Source: Acidiflorens sp963841945 (GTDB taxonomy: Bacteria; Acidobacteriota; Terriglobia; Terriglobales; Acidobacteriaceae). Taken from it: a DNA stretch of 64,000 nt. Positions 35,586-45,072 of this stretch are shown here, piece after piece. Position 1 is the first letter of the stretch. Each line of letters opens with the position of its first letter. The stretch is taken from the NCBI GenBank assembly GCA_963841945.1, contig CAWJFC010000001.1:62001-126000 (forward strand). Reading direction: 5' to 3'. Under the pieces are notes generated by a model. It made no database searches, was not told the origin of the DNA, and worked only from the letters and a program-made list of their open reading frames with translations. The position numbers and the translations under genes are program-made.

Positions 35586-35878
35586 AACCCCTCCTTGATT
35601 TAGGGCGACCTCAGTCGCGCTCACGAGTGCATTTACCGTCAGGTCACAAAAAAGAGGAATGCTCTGCAGGTGGAACGTCGGCAATTTCGAGGTGACCACG
35701 CAATCGACAGAAAGCGCGACATTTAGAATCCCAAGTGACCCAGAACCTAAAGGTCCGATGGTTGCATTACGAACTGGTTTCAGCGTCTAATCACACACAT
35801 GATCAGCCCGCACACGCGACGGTCATAGTCGGTAACAATCTCGAGAGAGGCACTGGTCGGTGAACGATGTCGAAAATC

Positions 35879-35901
35879 GGTGACCGGTCACCAGTCACCG
35901 G
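35879..35901. promoter_or_regulatory. Perfect palindrome upstream of the winged-helix/propeller gene
   Basis: GGTGACCGGTCACC (35879-35892) is a perfect 14-bp palindrome, followed by AGTCACCGG, so the word (A/G)GTCACC repeats every seven bases. It ends about 45 bases before ATG 35938. It could be an operator for the regulator encoded there, or another member of the period-7 repeats. Confidence 0.4.
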
Positions 35902-35937
35902 AAGCACCGACCCCGCAAGGTAGCTCAACCTGGCGCC

Positions 35938-38145
35938 ATGGCCATAGAAGACCCCAATCCGCCGGCCCGTATGTTCCGCTTCTCGAGCTTCGAACTCGAC
36001 TTGCGCGCCGGCGAACTCCGCAAACATGGACTCCGGGTCAAGCTTCAGGATCAGCCGCTCCAGATCCTCGCCCTGCTCCTCGAAAAGCCCGGCGAGGTCG
36101 TCACCCGCGAACAACTCCGCGACCGTCTCTGGCCCGCCGACACCTTCGTCGACTTCGACCACAGCCTCAACAGCGCCGTAAAAAAACTGCGCCAGGCGCT
36201 AAACGACGATCCCGACGTCCCCCGCTTCATTGAAACTCTCCCTCGCCGCGGCTATCGCTTCATCGCCCCGGTATCGAATGGCTCAACCGCGCCGCAAGCG
36301 TCTTCCCCAGAAAACGCCGTGCCGCCTTCGACTCGCGCAACTGCACCCACTCCGCCTCCCGCCGATGGACCTCGTCACGTTCCTCACTGGAAGCTTTGGG
36401 CCGCGGGCGCCTTCGGCTTCGCGCTCGCGCTCAGTCTCGCCTTCTGGTTCCGCCCGCGCTCCCAGGAACTGTCCGAATCGCCCATTCGATTGGTGCCGCT
36501 CACTTCTTACTCCGGCAATGTATGTCGCGGTTCTTTCTCTCCCGATGGCAACCAGATCGCCTTTGCCTGGCGAGGTGAAGTGCGCGACGGCAATAGCCCT
36601 TCCGGCATCGACATCTTCATCAAACAAATCGGTGCCGAGAAGCCCCTACAGCTCACCCAGGATTTCGGTTTCAATTTCTATCCGGCCTGGTCTCCCGACG
36701 GCCGCTACATCGCTTTTCTTCACTGGAAACAAAACGAGCGGCCGGGCGTCTATCTCGTGCCAGCGCTCGGCGGCCCGCCGCGCAAAATTATCGACTTCGA
36801 TCAGCCAACTAAGTGCAATCCCGGGTTGAGCTGGTCGCAGGATGGACGCTATCTCGTCTCCGCCTACGCACCCGACGACCAGCCCTGCCAGTTGAAGCGC
36901 ATCGGCATCGAGGATCTGCACGTCGATTCCCTCACTTCACCTCCCGTGCCTTCAACCGGAGACTGGGATCCGCAATATTCGCCCGACGGCCAAAACATCG
37001 CTTTCATTCGAAATTCCAAAGACGTTGAAGACGTCTACGTGATGCCCGCCGCCGGCGGCACGCCCCGCCGTCTCACCTTCGACAATCGCCTGCTCTCCGG
37101 ATTAGCCTGGTCCGCCGACAGCAAAGACATTATCTTTTCTTCGAATCGCGGCGGCGCAACCTGGGGCCTGTGGCGCATCGGCGCTGAAGGCGGTGGCACT
37201 CCCGATCGTCTCTCCATCGGCTCCGACCACGCCTATATGCCAAGCATCAGCCTCAAAGGCAACCGTCTCGCCTATGACAGCGGCATGTGGAATGAAAACA
37301 TCTGGCGCGTCGCGATCGACCCCAATCATCGCCTCGAAAAACCGGAGCGCCTCATTTACTCCAGCTTGCAGGAAGAAGGTCCGCAGTATTCTCCCGATGG
37401 GAAGCGGATCGTCTTCCAGTCCACCCGCTCCGGCTTTTTTGAAATCTGGCGCGCCGATGCCGACGGATCCAACCTCGTTCAACTCACAAATTTCAGTGGT
37501 CCACTCACCGGCACTCCGCGCTGGTCGCCCGACGGCAAGCAGATCTCTTTCGACACTCGTCCCGGCGCGCATCCCAATGTTGAGGTCGTCAGCGCCGACG
37601 GCGGCCCGCCTCGCCGTTTCGTCAACGACTCGGCCGACGAAGGCGTCGCCAGTTGGTCGCACGATGGCCGCTGGCTTTATTTCGCCTCCAATCGCGCCGG
37701 CTCATGGCAAGTCTGGAAGAGGCGCCTGGATGGCGGTCCGCCCATTCAGGTCACCTCTAAAGGAGGCTTCGCCGCCTTCGAATCGCCCGACGGCAAAACT
37801 CTCTTCTACACAAAATTCAACGAGCCGGGAATGTGGACGGTTCCCGTCGATGGCGGACCCGAAACGAAAATCCTCAACGAACCTCCCGGCGGCTATTGGG
37901 GATACTTCGCACCCGGCATGGATGGCCTATATTTCCTGGGCGACGCCGGCACGCCGGAAAAACCGCGCCTCGGCTTCAAATTCTTCGACTACAAAACGCG
38001 CAAAGTGACCAACCTGGGCGACATGGAAAAATCGCCCTACGAAGGCGCACCCGGCTTTTCCGTCTCTCCCGACGGCCGCTATCTTCTATATGTCCAGTTA
38101 GACGAAAGCCGCGACAGCCTGATGCTGGCCGACAACTTCAAATAA
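35938..38145 (+). CDS. Winged-helix DNA-binding / WD40-like propeller transmembrane regulator
   Basis: A 735-residue CadC-like one-component regulator. Residues 10-108 are a PhoB/OmpR winged helix (FRFSSFELDLRAGELRKHG; VTREQLRDRLWP; LNSAVKKLRQALNDDP; IETLPRRGYRFIAPV). A proline-rich linker and one membrane helix near 152-173 (LWAAGAFGFALALSLAFWF) follow. The periplasmic part (180-735) is a TolB/PD40-type propeller with repeated blades such as SFSPDGNQIAFAW, YSPDGQNIAFIRN and YSPDGKRIVFQST. The design lets a periplasmic signal change DNA binding at the membrane. Such genes are numerous in acidobacteria. A palindrome upstream may be its own operator. Confidence 0.9.
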   Translation: MAIEDPNPPARMFRFSSFELDLRAGELRKHGLRVKLQDQPLQILALLLEKPGEVVTREQLRDRLWPADTFVDFDHSLNSAVKKLRQALNDDPDVPRFIETLPRRGYRFIAPVSNGSTAPQASSPENAVPPSTRATAPTPPPADGPRHVPHWKLWAAGAFGFALALSLAFWFRPRSQELSESPIRLVPLTSYSGNVCRGSFSPDGNQIAFAWRGEVRDGNSPSGIDIFIKQIGAEKPLQLTQDFGFNFYPAWSPDGRYIAFLHWKQNERPGVYLVPALGGPPRKIIDFDQPTKCNPGLSWSQDGRYLVSAYAPDDQPCQLKRIGIEDLHVDSLTSPPVPSTGDWDPQYSPDGQNIAFIRNSKDVEDVYVMPAAGGTPRRLTFDNRLLSGLAWSADSKDIIFSSNRGGATWGLWRIGAEGGGTPDRLSIGSDHAYMPSISLKGNRLAYDSGMWNENIWRVAIDPNHRLEKPERLIYSSLQEEGPQYSPDGKRIVFQSTRSGFFEIWRADADGSNLVQLTNFSGPLTGTPRWSPDGKQISFDTRPGAHPNVEVVSADGGPPRRFVNDSADEGVASWSHDGRWLYFASNRAGSWQVWKRRLDGGPPIQVTSKGGFAAFESPDGKTLFYTKFNEPGMWTVPVDGGPETKILNEPPGGYWGYFAPGMDGLYFLGDAGTPEKPRLGFKFFDYKTRKVTNLGDMEKSPYEGAPGFSVSPDGRYLLYVQLDESRDSLMLADNFK

Positions 38146-38375
38146 CATCGGGTCATCGGATGATCGGGCCATCGGGTCATCGAAGATCAAAATCGCAAAC
38201 GCCCCCAGATAAAATGCGCGACGCAACATACGCGATCCAAAGACAAAATGCGCAAAGAAAAACCAGTCCCAGAGCACCAACTCTAAGACCCAGTTTTTCT
38301 CTGCGCACTCAAAAGGTTTTAGATGACCCGATCATCAGAGGACCCGATGGCTTGATCACCCAATGACCCGATCGC
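38146..38375. repeat. Octamer tandem repeats (CCCGATSA), two facing clusters
   Basis: 38146-38183 reads ATCGGGTC, ATCGGATG, ATCGGGCC, ATCGGGTC and so on. 38322-38375 reads GATGACCC, GATCATCAGAGGACCC, GATGGCTT, GATCACCC, AATGACCC, GATC. The clusters are complementary in orientation, so this gap between convergent genes can fold into a large hairpin. The middle holds a doubled AAAATGCGC word. Confidence 0.8.
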
Positions 38376-38376
38376 T

Positions 38377-40485
38377 TTACTCCTCTTTCCCGAACTGTTT
38401 CAGATCCTCCGGCCCATCCGCATGCACGGCCACCGGCTCTTTTCCCTGCACCAGCTCGCGAACTTTCTCCACCACATCCGGATTCGCCAGCGTAGTAATG
38501 TCGCCTGTAGCCATGTGATTTGAGATCGATGCCAGAATTCGCCGCATCAGTTTTCCCGACCGCGTCTTTGGCATATCCGGAACGATGTGCACGTGCTTCG
38601 GACGCGCAATCTTTCCGATAATCGTCTCAATCGCCTTGTTGACCTTGTCGACGATCTCCGGACCAGCCTGCACTCCCGGTTGCAGCGAGATATACACCTC
38701 CGGCACGCGGCCTTTTACCTCGTCCACCACCGGAACCACCGCCGCCTCCGCGACCTCCGGTACCGTCAGGCACGCCGACTCGATTTCCTTCGTGCCCAGC
38801 CGATGTCCGGCCACGTTGATCACGTCATCCACGCGTCCCAGAATCCGGAAGTACCCATCCACCGCTTGCACCGATCCGTCCGCCGCAAAATACGGCCAGT
38901 CCTGCCACCGTTTGCTGTTCGCGTCTTTGCAATACTTCCGGTAGTACTGGTTGACGAAACGATCCCTGTCTCCCCAGATCGTCTGCATAATCCCCGGCCA
39001 CGGATTGCGAATAATAATGTTGCCCGCCTTGCCCGCGCCCGGCGGCATCACCTCGCCCATCTCGTCGAGAATCTCCGGATAAATTCCCGGCATTCCCGGC
39101 CCCGCGCTCCCCGGCTTCATCGGATCGAGTGCCGGCTTCGTCGAGCACAAAAATCCGCCCGTCTCCGTCTGCCACCACGTATCCACGATCACTGCCTCGC
39201 GCTTGCCAACCGCGTCGTAATACCAGCGCCACACCTCCGGCTCGATCGGTTCGCCCACCGAAGTCATGTGCTTGAAGTGATAGTTGTACTTTGCCGGTTC
39301 GTCGGGCCCGGTCTTGCGCAACATGCGGATAGCCGTCGGCGAAGTGTGGAAGATGTTCACATCCAGCCGCTCTGCAATCCGCCACGGCCGCCCCGGATCC
39401 GGATAATTCGGCACTCCCTCATACATCACGCTCGTCGCCGCCAGCGCCAGCGGCCCATAGACAATATAAGAATGACCCGTGATCCATCCAATGTCCGCCA
39501 TGCACCAGTACACGTCTTCCGGATGCAGGTCCTGAATATATTTCGTCGTCCCCGTCGCATACGCGAGATACCCGCCCGTGCGATGCTGGCATCCCTTCGG
39601 CTTCCCCGTGCTGCCGCTCGTGTACATCAAAAACAGCGGATGCTCCGCGTCCACCGAAACCGGCGGCACAATCTCTCCCGCATAATTCGGCAGAATCTCG
39701 TCGACCCAGAAGTCGCGATGCTGCACAAACGGCGTATTGGTCGCGCTCTTTCCTGATTGCCGCCGCCACACCAGCACCTTCTCGATGGTGTGTCCTTCCT
39801 TCTTCGCGACCTCGACCGCGATCTCCGCCGCCGCCTTGTGATCGAGCATCTTTCCGCCGCGATAGTATCCGTCCATCGTGATCAGCACCGGGCTCTTGCA
39901 ATCCGCTGCCCGCGTCCCGCACGCCTCGCCGCTGAATCCGCCAAACACCACCGAGTGGATTACGCCCAACCGCGCACAAGCCAGCATCGTGATCGGCAAC
40001 TCCGGCACCATCGGCATATGGATCGTCACCCGATCGCCCGCCTTCAATCCGCAATGGTCCCGCAACAGCGCCGCAAACTCGTTCACCCGCACATACAACT
40101 CGCGGTACGTCACCGAAATAATCTGGTCGCCCTCCGGCTCCGGCACAAAAATCAGCGCCGCCTTGTTCTTGTATTTCGCGAGATGCCGGTCCACGCAGTT
40201 GTAGGAAGCATTCAGCTTCCCGCCCACAAACCATTTCCAGAACGGCGGTTCGCTCGTGTCCAGCGTCGTGTGCCAGTACTGGTCCCAGTCCAGCATGTCA
40301 GCGTATTCCCGGAAGCATTCCGGAAATTTATCTTCCGCGAACCGGTTCAGCACATCCGGGTCCGTCAAATTTGCCTGCCCGATAAATTTCGACGATGGAT
40401 AGTAATATTCCTCTTCCCGCCAGTGCACTGCGATCTGCGCTTCAGTAGTCTCGATCACCGCTGCTTTCGAACGAATTTCCGCCAT
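38377..40485 (-). CDS. acs: Acetyl-CoA synthetase
   Basis: AMP-forming acetate:CoA ligase, 702 residues, making acetyl-CoA from acetate through acetyl-AMP. Seen: the ACS N-terminal region (REYADMLDWDQYWHTTLD), P-loop LFLMYTSGSTGKPKG, adenine-site WWQTETGG, hinge GRVDDVINVAGHRLGT, and the C-terminal catalytic Lys in TRSGKLMRRIL, the usual site of acetylation control. It is about 50 residues longer than E. coli Acs at the start. It lies downstream of three transporters on the same strand; a terminator-like hairpin at 40626 separates it from the nearest one, so it may have its own promoter. Together they suggest uptake and activation of acetate and similar acids. Confidence 0.95.
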   Translation of the reverse strand: MAEIRSKAAVIETTEAQIAVHWREEEYYYPSSKFIGQANLTDPDVLNRFAEDKFPECFREYADMLDWDQYWHTTLDTSEPPFWKWFVGGKLNASYNCVDRHLAKYKNKAALIFVPEPEGDQIISVTYRELYVRVNEFAALLRDHCGLKAGDRVTIHMPMVPELPITMLACARLGVIHSVVFGGFSGEACGTRAADCKSPVLITMDGYYRGGKMLDHKAAAEIAVEVAKKEGHTIEKVLVWRRQSGKSATNTPFVQHRDFWVDEILPNYAGEIVPPVSVDAEHPLFLMYTSGSTGKPKGCQHRTGGYLAYATGTTKYIQDLHPEDVYWCMADIGWITGHSYIVYGPLALAATSVMYEGVPNYPDPGRPWRIAERLDVNIFHTSPTAIRMLRKTGPDEPAKYNYHFKHMTSVGEPIEPEVWRWYYDAVGKREAVIVDTWWQTETGGFLCSTKPALDPMKPGSAGPGMPGIYPEILDEMGEVMPPGAGKAGNIIIRNPWPGIMQTIWGDRDRFVNQYYRKYCKDANSKRWQDWPYFAADGSVQAVDGYFRILGRVDDVINVAGHRLGTKEIESACLTVPEVAEAAVVPVVDEVKGRVPEVYISLQPGVQAGPEIVDKVNKAIETIIGKIARPKHVHIVPDMPKTRSGKLMRRILASISNHMATGDITTLANPDVVEKVRELVQGKEPVAVHADGPEDLKQFGKEE

Positions 40486-40625
40486 ATCGGTTACCCCTCT
40501 TCTCCAATGAATTTGGTCGTGCTCGCAAGCGTTTGCTCCGCCACCGCATGCCGCGATGGCGGAGTCAACGGAGTCCTTCTCTCAAAGCCAAGCTCTAAAA
40601 CGTCAAGCTCTAAACAACAAGCATT

Positions 40626-40656
40626 AAAACAAAAGGACGGCGAATCACGCCGCCCT
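40626..40656 (-). terminator. Terminator between OFA-type transporter and acs
   Basis: On the minus strand: GGGCGGCG, five-base loop, CGCCGTCC (one G-T pair), then TTTTGTTTT. It lies just after the stop of the transporter at 40662. Confidence 0.75.
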
Positions 40657-40661
40657 TCACG

Positions 40662-41930
40662 CTACGCCGCCGACGGCGCCTTTCTTCCCACCAGCGCCGC
40701 TGCCGGCATCTCTGGGCGTTTGGCAGCCAGTTCGCACACCAGCGCTACCGCCGCCAGCCCCGCCGCCGTGTAAAACGCCATCTGATAATTGTGGTACTTG
40801 TCGTAGAGTATGCCACCGATGCGGCCGCCGAGCAGACCGGCCACGCCCCACGCCGTGAATAGCATTCCATAGTTGAGGCCCAGGTTCTTCGTTCCCCAGA
40901 AGTCGGCTGCCGTCGCTCCATTCACCGACAACTGCGTTCCGTAGCACCAGTAAACGATGAACAGCATCACGAACAATCCCACCACGTTGCCGCCCACAAA
41001 ATACAAGATGGGCATGGCCACCATCGAGATGCCAATCATCAGGCGCAACACGTTGATGCGGCCCAGGTGATCCGACATCCAGGCCGAAAGAATTCGGCCG
41101 GAAGCGTTGCCCACCGCTCCCACCACCAATCCATAGGCCGCCAGCGTCGTGCTTGGAATGCCCACGCTCTTGGCGAATGGCACCAGTTGGCTGATCACCA
41201 TCAAACCGGCAGCGCACCCTAACGCATATCCCACCCACATCAGGTAGAAGGTCGGCGTGCGCAGCACCTCGCCCGGCGTGAAGTCATAAGTCGTCGCCGC
41301 CGATTTGGAAGCCGGCGCCGGCACCCATCCCGCAGGCTTATATCCCGCCGGTGGATTCTTGAGCAGGAAAGAGCCAAATATCGTCATCACAAAAAAGATC
41401 CCGCCCAGCACTTGAAACGTCGTGCGCCAGCCATAAGTCGGAATCAGATAGTTCGCCGCCAGCGGCCCGAAGATCGCCGACCCCGCGCCATATCCGCCCA
41501 CCGCCAGACCTACCGCCAGTCCGCGTTTGTCCGGGAACCATTTCGACATCACTGGAATCGGCGTCGCATACCCGAAGCCGTTGCCCAATCCCCCCAGTAC
41601 GCCAAAGAAAATGAAAAACTTCGTCAAGCTATCAGCATACGAGCACATGAAAAATCCCAGGCTCACCAGAACCGCGCCGATTAACGAGATTTTGAACGGC
41701 CCCAACTTGTCCTGCAGCCGCCCCGCCACTATGAACGTCAGCGCAAACACCACTACTGCGATGATGAACACATTCGATGTGTCCGCCCTCTTCCAGTGGA
41801 ACTCTTTTTCCAGTGGCGCCACAAACACGCTCCAGCCGTACAGCGAGCCCAGCGCCAGGTTCATTACTACTCCGCCGACCACATGCCACCATCGACTTAT
41901 TCCCGTATATGAAGCCTCTGCAGTAGCCAC
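40662..41930 (-). CDS. OFA-type MFS transporter (oxalate/formate antiporter family)
   Basis: A 422-residue inner-membrane carrier with twelve predicted helices. It starts with RWWHVVGGVVMNLALGSLYG and WSVFVAPLEKEFHW, the hallmark of the oxalate/formate antiporter group, and has the loop GRLQDKLGPFKI and MSKWFPDKRGLAVGLAVGGY. Members carry oxalate, formate or other short carboxylates. With SatP, an SHS-type MFS carrier and acs on the same strand, a short monocarboxylate is more likely than oxalate, since no oxalyl-CoA decarboxylase is seen. It begins 68 bases after satP. Confidence 0.87.
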   Translation of the reverse strand: MATAEASYTGISRWWHVVGGVVMNLALGSLYGWSVFVAPLEKEFHWKRADTSNVFIIAVVVFALTFIVAGRLQDKLGPFKISLIGAVLVSLGFFMCSYADSLTKFFIFFGVLGGLGNGFGYATPIPVMSKWFPDKRGLAVGLAVGGYGAGSAIFGPLAANYLIPTYGWRTTFQVLGGIFFVMTIFGSFLLKNPPAGYKPAGWVPAPASKSAATTYDFTPGEVLRTPTFYLMWVGYALGCAAGLMVISQLVPFAKSVGIPSTTLAAYGLVVGAVGNASGRILSAWMSDHLGRINVLRLMIGISMVAMPILYFVGGNVVGLFVMLFIVYWCYGTQLSVNGATAADFWGTKNLGLNYGMLFTAWGVAGLLGGRIGGILYDKYHNYQMAFYTAAGLAAVALVCELAAKRPEMPAAALVGRKAPSAA

Positions 41931-41997
41931 AGTTTTTCTCCTTTGTGGAAGTGAACAACAAACCGGCGGCCCGCCTCGTTCGGGGTTCGCCGGGACG

Positions 41998-42573
41998 TTA
42001 AGACAGCGGCAACACTTTCCTCTTGTAGACCGTGTTCGCTAATGTCGCCATCGCGATGTACCACGCGACCAGCCCAGTGAGAAAGATCTCCCACCCGGCT
42101 ACCGGTGCCGGACACTTGCCAACAACCACCAGGTCCAACAAGATGAAAGCCAGCAAGAGCAGCCAGAACAAGACCGACAAAAACTTTCCAACGCCCTGGA
42201 CCGCGACGCAAAAGGCGAATGTGAACAGCGTCCACATCAGGAAAAAGCCCAGCACTTCGTGCGGACCCGCCGCAACACCTTTCCCGAAATTGGGCTCGTA
42301 GAAGAGCAGGAAGAACACCGCCCACCAGAACGCGCCATACGACATAAACGCCGATCCCCCGAAGATGCTTCCCTTCCGCAGGTCGATTATGCCGGCGACG
42401 AACTGCGCCGTTCCGCCAAAGGCGATTGCCATTGCCAAAGTCGGCCCCGGTCCCCAATAGCCGACATTGTGCAGTCCAGTTGCCATGGTTGTCGTGGCGA
42501 AACCCATCAAGCCCACTACTGCCGGGTTCGCCCACCACTCCTTCAACAAACCACTGTCTGTTACGTCCGCCAT
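41998..42573 (-). CDS. satP: Acetate/succinate transporter, GPR1/FUN34/SatP family
   Basis: A 191-residue inner-membrane protein with six hydrophobic helices. The signature NPAVVGLMGFATTTM near 14-28 is the NPAPLGL motif of acetate channels such as E. coli SatP (YaaH) and yeast Ady2. GGTAQFVAGIIDLRKG and the late helices fit too. ATG 42573 has AAAGGAGAAC before it; an in-frame ATG 19 codons upstream overlaps the end of the MFS gene. Gap of 49 bases from the MFS gene and 68 to the next transporter suggests one transcript. Confidence 0.9.
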   Translation of the reverse strand: MADVTDSGLLKEWWANPAVVGLMGFATTTMATGLHNVGYWGPGPTLAMAIAFGGTAQFVAGIIDLRKGSIFGGSAFMSYGAFWWAVFFLLFYEPNFGKGVAAGPHEVLGFFLMWTLFTFAFCVAVQGVGKFLSVLFWLLLLAFILLDLVVVGKCPAPVAGWEIFLTGLVAWYIAMATLANTVYKRKVLPLS

Positions 42574-42622
42574 AGTGTTCTCCTTTCTTGTCGGTCTCTT
42601 TAGCCACCGCCCTATCGTCGCG

Positions 42623-43984
42623 TCAAGCAACCGCCGGTTCTACTTGCTCCAGCTCTCCGACTTCACCCAACTCCAAATGCTTGGTCTCAGGAGAGAAGAA
42701 CAGACTTACAAAAGTCATGATCGAGCCGATCGTCAGGATCACCGCCGGCGACAGCCACAGATCCTGTTTCTCGATCCCCGCTACCACCGGAATCTTGTGC
42801 GCCCACAAAACATAAACGCTGAACCATGCCCCGATCAGTGCGCCTGACGAATATCCGAATCCCACTCCCGTCGCTCGCGTCTTGGTCGGGAACCTCTCGC
42901 ACAGATACGCCGGCAACATGCCCCAAGCCAGCTTCAGCATCGCCGCCATCACGCATCCCGCGATCGCCATCCCAAGGTTCCGCGCCAACGCCGCGTGATA
43001 CAGGATGTAGTAAACCGGGATCGCGAACACCACCAGAAACACGCAGTAATACTGCGTCAGAATCTTCCGCCCCGTCCGGTCTGACAGCCATCCGTAAAAG
43101 TTGTAACCAAGAAAGGACATGAAGAGCGCAAAGCCATAAATCAGGCTGTACTCCGTCGTCCCAAATCCGCGTCCGTTCAGCGTCAGGATGCTCGGCAGAT
43201 ACCCGTACACCGAGTAGTCGGTAAGAAATAGTCCCGTCATGAAGACGAGTACTTGCAGGAACGCCCACAACTGCGGCGGTACAAACAGACTCAGGAATGG
43301 CGCCTTCGAGACTTCGCCATTAGCCTTCGCCCGTTCAAACTCCGGCGACTCCGTCAGCGACGACCGGATCCACAACGCCAGCAACACCGGGATCGCGCCC
43401 GTCACAAACGCAATCCGCCAGCCGTACTTCAGCATGTTCGCATTGCCCACCGCGGCCGAGATCCCGGCCACCACCAGCGCCGCAAACACGTAACCCAGCG
43501 GAAATCCCGACTGCACAAATCCGGAAACCTGTCCTCGTTTTTTTTGCGGCGCAAATTCAATTGCGAAGGTATGTCCGACCGCGTATTCGCCACCAAAAAA
43601 GCAGCCCATCATGAATCGCAGTACGCTGAAGATCAGCCACGACCACGCTCCCACCTGCGCGTATGTCGGCAAAAATCCCGCCAGCACCGACATCACGCCC
43701 ACGCCCGCGATCGTGAAAATCAGCAGATTCTTCCGCCCGATCTTGTCGGCATAATGTCCGAAGAATGCCGACCCCACCGGCCGCGCGGCCATCGTGATCG
43801 AGTAGAACAGCAGAACTTTCGTGTATTGCCAGGCTGCGGTTCCGCCCGGCGAGACGAATAACTTCCCCAAGATTGGAGCCATGACGACCACCATGGCCAT
43901 GTCGTAGGCGTCGAGTCCGAAGCCCAGGAACTGCGAGAGCATCGCCTGCTTTGTCTCTCTCGAAAACCCTTGCCCGTCGGCCAT
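42623..43984 (-). CDS. MFS transporter, sialate/lactate:H+ symporter (SHS)-like
   Basis: A 453-residue twelve-helix MFS carrier. It has FLGFGLDAYDMAMVVVMAPI in helix one, GHYADKIGRKNLLIF in the first loop, the GGEYAVGHTFAIEFAPQKKR block after helix four, and GWLSDRTGRKI in the second half. The first of these is typical of the SHS/metabolite:H+ symporter group, which includes lactate (JEN-like), sialate and aromatic-acid carriers. The neighbourhood suggests a monocarboxylate such as lactate or pyruvate. It starts 30 bases after the PEGA gene. Confidence 0.85.
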   Translation of the reverse strand: MADGQGFSRETKQAMLSQFLGFGLDAYDMAMVVVMAPILGKLFVSPGGTAAWQYTKVLLFYSITMAARPVGSAFFGHYADKIGRKNLLIFTIAGVGVMSVLAGFLPTYAQVGAWSWLIFSVLRFMMGCFFGGEYAVGHTFAIEFAPQKKRGQVSGFVQSGFPLGYVFAALVVAGISAAVGNANMLKYGWRIAFVTGAIPVLLALWIRSSLTESPEFERAKANGEVSKAPFLSLFVPPQLWAFLQVLVFMTGLFLTDYSVYGYLPSILTLNGRGFGTTEYSLIYGFALFMSFLGYNFYGWLSDRTGRKILTQYYCVFLVVFAIPVYYILYHAALARNLGMAIAGCVMAAMLKLAWGMLPAYLCERFPTKTRATGVGFGYSSGALIGAWFSVYVLWAHKIPVVAGIEKQDLWLSPAVILTIGSIMTFVSLFFSPETKHLELGEVGELEQVEPAVA

Positions 43985-44014
43985 TTGGCCCGCCCTTCGA
44001 CTTCGAAAACCGCT

Positions 44015-44767
44015 CTACTTCTTTTGCAGAACCGCGTTCACCGTCAGTTCTGAACCGGGAGAAACCTCCAACTGCCGCTTCCACTCCGCAAATCCGTTCA
44101 TCGTCACCACCACCACATGCGTGCCCGTGGCTAATCCCAGCACCGAGGGCGTGCTTCCCACGTACCGCCCGTCCACTGTCACTTCCGCTCCCGCGGGCGT
44201 CGAACTGAAACTGCACTTCGTGGTTTCCCGGCTCGAGCTTTCCGTCGCGATATCCAGCGGTGGTGCCGGCTCGGTGTCCGGGGCCGATCCCGGACTTGCC
44301 GCGGCTACGCCAGCCGTTCCTGAATTTGCCGGAGCCTCCACCGATTTGTCCTTTGCATCTCCACCGACTAGCTTGTAGAACTCGCTTATCAGCTTGCCTC
44401 GGTTGTCCACGTAGTACACGGTGACGCCCTTTTTCTCTCGTCTCGCCTCGAAATCCTCGCCCCTGGGCAAAGGCGTGCATTTCGAAAATCTCGACTCCGC
44501 CGTGCAGCTGATGCGAAATGGCGGCCCGTCGCCCGCCTGCACCACCAGCGTGTTCACCAACGTAGCGCCGCGCGTGGAGCGGCAGTACGCATCGAAAGTG
44601 AGTTGGTCGCAATCCAGCGGAACGCCATTGTTGCCGTCACTGCCCAAAGACCTGGTCTCAGAATCCAGAACCCTGATCCGCATCGTGTTGTTCCGCGACG
44701 CCGCGTTCGCCAACGTCGCCACCAGCGAAAGACCTGCCAACAAAGCCGCGATTCTGCTCATACTCAT
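44015..44767 (-). CDS. Secreted PEGA-domain protein
   Basis: A 250-residue protein with a signal peptide (AALLAGLSLVATLANAA). Residues about 27-110 are a beta-rich part with paired cysteines (PLDCDQLTFDAYC and ISCTAESRFSKC). A proline/alanine linker follows, then a PEGA domain at about 185-250: SFSSTPAGAEVTVDGRYVGS and MNGFAEWKRQLEVSPGSEL. PEGA domains are surface or cell-wall binding modules. GGAGG stands nine bases before the ATG. It is the first gene of the minus-strand run leading to the transporters; whether it serves them is unclear. Confidence 0.8.
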   Translation of the reverse strand: MSMSRIAALLAGLSLVATLANAASRNNTMRIRVLDSETRSLGSDGNNGVPLDCDQLTFDAYCRSTRGATLVNTLVVQAGDGPPFRISCTAESRFSKCTPLPRGEDFEARREKKGVTVYYVDNRGKLISEFYKLVGGDAKDKSVEAPANSGTAGVAAASPGSAPDTEPAPPLDIATESSSRETTKCSFSSTPAGAEVTVDGRYVGSTPSVLGLATGTHVVVVTMNGFAEWKRQLEVSPGSELTVNAVLQKK

Positions 44768-45072
44768 CGAATCAACCCCTCCGCTCGCGCCCTACAACGG
44801 CTGGTTTTGCCCCCTTGGGGTGCAAGTCCCACAGACGCATTTGGCGCCTTGCCTCAAAGATGCGGTACATTCTGCGCTCTCGGCTTGCTTCGCACAACAG
44901 CTTTCCTGTTGCGTGGCCTTGGGGAGAACTGGCTCGCCCCCGGGCCCCGCCCGAATCGAACCCGCCCCGTTTTCTCAGGAGCCAGTGCCCGTTATCCGCA
45001 CCGGCCATTTCAGTACATCGGCCGAGCGTCCAGCGGGCCGGGTCTTGGCCCGCTGGCGTCGGAGTGTCTGCT
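44768..45072. other. Gap with strong hairpins
   Basis: No gene supported. It holds a perfect ten-bp stem CCAGCGGGCC / GGCCCGCTGG (45030-45056) just after the porin stop on the minus strand, without a T run, and a second arm pair CTGGCTC / GAGCCAG around 44930-44985. The hairpins may end or protect the porin transcript. Confidence 0.5.

Noticed and set aside
44930..45030. Possible tRNA on the minus strand (GGGTTCGATTC)
   Set aside because: The T-stem does not pair properly and no cloverleaf can be drawn with a seven-bp acceptor.
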